Virus record (IMG/VR): IMGVR_UViG_3300031658_000145
Span: 1 to 22,745 of that record
DNA from: a virus
Length of the DNA stretch: 22,745 bases
Strand: one strand, 5' to 3'
The notes beneath the pieces were generated by a model that did no database searches, was not told the origin of the DNA, and saw nothing but the letters and a program-made list of their open reading frames with translations. Position numbers and translations under genes: made by a program. Below are positions 20,948 through 22,745 of the stretch, piece by piece (within the stretch, counting starts at the first letter, position 1; every line of letters starts with the position of its first letter).

Positions 20948-21952
20948 ATGAATCCTATTGATATGAAGTTTGCTAATCTCTTGTCAAATAGACTAGAGAG
21001 ATTCAGCGTAAAGTCTACTCATCCATACAGGGTCAACTGTCGTTGTCCTATATGTGGTGATTCCCAGAAATCTAAGAGTAAGGCTCGTGGTTGGATACTC
21101 GAAAAAAGTCATGAACTGACTATATTCTATTGTCATAACTGCAACGCAAGTCATAATCTTAAATACTTCCTAAAGTTAGTTGATACTATGCTATATAACG
21201 ACTATGTTTCTGAGCATGGTTTAGAAAAACTATCGACTAAGAAGAAAGAACCTACAGCATTAAACTTCAAGACGCCGAAGTTTCGCAAGCGTGGTTCTCC
21301 TCTCCTCAAAATCAAAAAGATTTCACAACTCATGCCTAATCACAAAGCACGGGTGTATGTTGAATCACGAAAAATCCCCACAAATAAACATTATAAACTA
21401 TACTACGCTCCCAAGTTTGTTGATTGGGTAAATTCACTCGTGCCTGGTAAGCTGGAGATGAAAGAACATTCTCGTCTCATACTACCATTTATAGATCAGC
21501 GTGGGAGCGTATTTGGATTTCAAGGTCGAGCGTTTGGTTCGACTGAAATAAGATATATAACTATAATGCTAGATGAAAACAAAGAAAAGGTATACGGTCT
21601 ACATGATTTAGACTATAACAGTAAATATTCAGTCGTTGAAGGACCAATTGATAGTTTGTTCCTTGATAATTCTATTGCTATGGCTGGTTCATCATTTAAA
21701 AGCTTGATGCGTACTGAGAATGCTACTATCGTGTTCGACAACGAACCGAGAAATAAACAAATCGTTGAGAAGATGAATAAGTGTGTCAAAGAGGGATATA
21801 AAGTATGCTTCTGGCCAGACACTCCTGGTAAAGATATAAACGATATGATAATCAGTGGTATGAAATCTGCTGACATTCAACTCATTATAGATAGTAATTC
21901 ATATAGCGGTCTTGAAGCCGAAATGAAATTAATCACTTGGAAAAGAATATGA
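20948..21952 (+). CDS. 61: DNA primase gp61
   Basis: 334 residues (T4 gp61 342). It makes the short RNA primers for lagging-strand synthesis and forms the primosome with gp41. Zinc ribbon: CPICGD (Cys33, Cys36) and YCHNCNA (Cys62, Cys65), with the T4-like KARGW between. A TOPRIM catalytic core follows, with VVEGPIDSLFLDNS (Glu231, Asp235), then IVFDNEPRNK (Asp264) as in T4 DNEPRH, and PGKDINDMI. LILPFIDQRGSVFGFQGRA is the beta core before it. SD AAGGA lies seven bases before ATG. It has its own promoter, although T4 keeps it near 41. Confidence 0.97.
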   Translation: MNPIDMKFANLLSNRLERFSVKSTHPYRVNCRCPICGDSQKSKSKARGWILEKSHELTIFYCHNCNASHNLKYFLKLVDTMLYNDYVSEHGLEKLSTKKKEPTALNFKTPKFRKRGSPLLKIKKISQLMPNHKARVYVESRKIPTNKHYKLYYAPKFVDWVNSLVPGKLEMKEHSRLILPFIDQRGSVFGFQGRAFGSTEIRYITIMLDENKEKVYGLHDLDYNSKYSVVEGPIDSLFLDNSIAMAGSSFKSLMRTENATIVFDNEPRNKQIVEKMNKCVKEGYKVCFWPDTPGKDINDMIISGMKSADIQLIIDSNSYSGLEAEMKLITWKRI

Positions 21953-22428
21953 TAGAAGGATTAGAAATACAAATTGACTATCTCTATTCAATTGGTGCTG
22001 ATAAATTGCCACATTCTAAAAAAACACTATTAGAGCATTTAATTGGCACCTCTGATATCTTGAATCATTTTGGTCGTTCTGTCGTTGAACAAAAAGCAGG
22101 ACTCTTTCATTCTATTTACGGTACTACCTACTACAAACATTCTAAACAACTTTTCGTAGAGAGAGAAGAAGTTCAGGATATAATTGGTATCGAAGCTGAA
22201 GTTCTTGTTAATATATTTTGTCAAAAGAAAGATAGAACAAATGATATTATTAATAATACAGTTTTACCCGATCCATGGATTACACAACTGAGATGGATAG
22301 AGTTTGCAAACCTCTTAGAGCAAAAAGACTCTATGAGGAGTGATATATCGCCAACAGTAATCATTAATGATTTTGACTTATCTAGCGAAAACGTTAATAA
22401 ATTAGGTGTATTATTAAATGTTTTATAA
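21949..22428 (+). CDS. DUF6817-like HD-fold protein
   Basis: 159 residues. SKKTLLEHLIGTSDILNHFG and QKAGLFHSIYGTTYYKH match the DUF6817 signature (F/L-x-H-L-I-G-T, then G-L-F-H-S-I/V-Y-G-T) known in bacteria and marine phages, with the conserved His residues in the order of an HD-like metal site. The rest (LRWIEFANLLEQ) is helical. ATG 21949 is chosen over TTG 21937 because it overlaps the primase stop as ATGA. A phosphohydrolase activity is possible from the fold, not demonstrated. The next gene starts within its last codons. Confidence 0.82.
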   Translation: MIEGLEIQIDYLYSIGADKLPHSKKTLLEHLIGTSDILNHFGRSVVEQKAGLFHSIYGTTYYKHSKQLFVEREEVQDIIGIEAEVLVNIFCQKKDRTNDIINNTVLPDPWITQLRWIEFANLLEQKDSMRSDISPTVIINDFDLSSENVNKLGVLLNVL

Positions 22429-22745
22429 AACTATTGATAACTTTATCGACCAAAATAATGTTAACTATATAAGAAACAAGTATCCATTACAAGGTATGAA
22501 ATATGGCTGGAAAGCAAATCATTCAGCCGACCCACATGGACATTGGAACTATAGACCAGACGAGCGTTCTACTCTCATAGATAAACATCTTCCGTATGAT
22601 ATATCTAAGCTAAGTTATTACAGGGACACTTATTTTGACTTATTTGATATATGGGAAAGTATAAAACCACATCTGCCCGACGGCGACAATACGGGCGTCA
22701 ATAGAATATATTTTAATGGATATACATACGGTACTGATGGGTATA
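22418..22745 (+). CDS. 2OG-Fe(II) oxygenase-like protein (3' truncated by window end)
   Basis: The frame is open from ATG 22418, which overlaps the upstream stop by 11 bases, to the end; 109 codons are seen. MKYGWKAN and ADPHGHWNY, then GVNRIYFNGYTYGTDGY, are the N-terminal part of phage 2OG-Fe(II) oxygenases of the prolyl-4-hydroxylase type. In those proteins the phrase N-G-x-T-Y-G-T-(D/E)-G-Y is followed directly by the metal ligands H-x-D. The ligands and the 2OG-binding Arg fall beyond the window, so activity cannot be judged. Co-transcribed with gp61. Confidence 0.72.
   Translation, partial: MFYKTIDNFIDQNNVNYIRNKYPLQGMKYGWKANHSADPHGHWNYRPDERSTLIDKHLPYDISKLSYYRDTYFDLFDIWESIKPHLPDGDNTGVNRIYFNGYTYGTDGY

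Noticed and set aside
1-22745. CRISPR arrays, insertion sequences, rRNA, long direct repeats or integrase attachment sites
   Set aside because: No regularly spaced repeats, transposase-like ORFs, terminal inverted repeats or ribosomal RNA sequence were found on reading through either strand.

Overview
The window is a piece of a T4-like (Tevenvirinae-related) myovirus genome. The replication genes give this directly: the clamp-loader large subunit (gp44, cut by the left edge), clamp-loader small subunit (gp62), translational repressor RegA, recombinase UvsX, replicative helicase gp41 and primase gp61 all read through as recognisable proteins. They sit among small genes typical of marine T4-like phages: Hsp20, a PiT-like permease, a KWDG protein, a modular protein with a nucleotidylyltransferase head, a DUF6817-like protein and a 2OG-Fe(II) oxygenase start. 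The moderately AT-rich sequence and marine-type gene set point to a phage of an aquatic bacterium; the host cannot be named from the sequence.

Layout. 1-6979 (+): gp44-gp62-RegA, a three-TM membrane protein, a conserved basic protein, Hsp20 flanked by two intrinsic terminators, a PiT-like permease, two small unknowns, UvsX and gp41, closed by a bidirectional terminator at about 7000. 6995-7168 (-): a tiny self-contained antisense unit (late promoter, Shine-Dalgarno, GTG ORF, terminator). 7230-7884 (+): a sigma70-type promoter, a small membrane peptide and a coupled HExxH metalloprotease. 11074-7891 (-): a late promoter driving six genes; five have signal peptides and the last is a membrane-anchored coiled-coil protein. 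11086-11629 (+): a divergent early-type promoter and two small genes.

11621-18862 (+): a TATAAATA late promoter, then a run of mostly abutting or overlapping genes. Four of the first five products start with a T4 internal-protein-like Met-x-x-(Phe/Leu)-x-x-(Phe/Tyr) motif. They include a PD-(D/E)xK nuclease-like protein, a KWDG ligase-like protein, an ADP-ribosyltransferase-like protein, a 762-aa nucleotidylyltransferase/DUF5824 mosaic and a DUF5872-like protein. These are followed by a staphylococcal-type nuclease, a cupin-like protein, an EF-hand-loop protein and an Ig-like structural protein. 18896-20876 (+): two conserved T4-like unknowns and a lysis-type cassette with an overlapping inner/outer spanin pair and a coiled-coil protein with a C-terminal TM. 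20878-22745 (+): an early-type promoter, primase gp61, a DUF6817-like protein and the start of a 2OG-Fe(II) oxygenase, cut by the right edge.

How it works together. Replication and recombination genes lie downstream of near-consensus TTGACA/TATAAT promoters, while virion, lysis and exported genes follow T4-type TATAAATA late promoters. The most interesting reading is that 11667-17366 is a capsid-cargo locus: proteins with capsid-targeting-like N-termini, two of them (nuclease-like and ART-like) visibly AT-richer than their neighbours, as if swapped into a conserved frame of head-associated genes.
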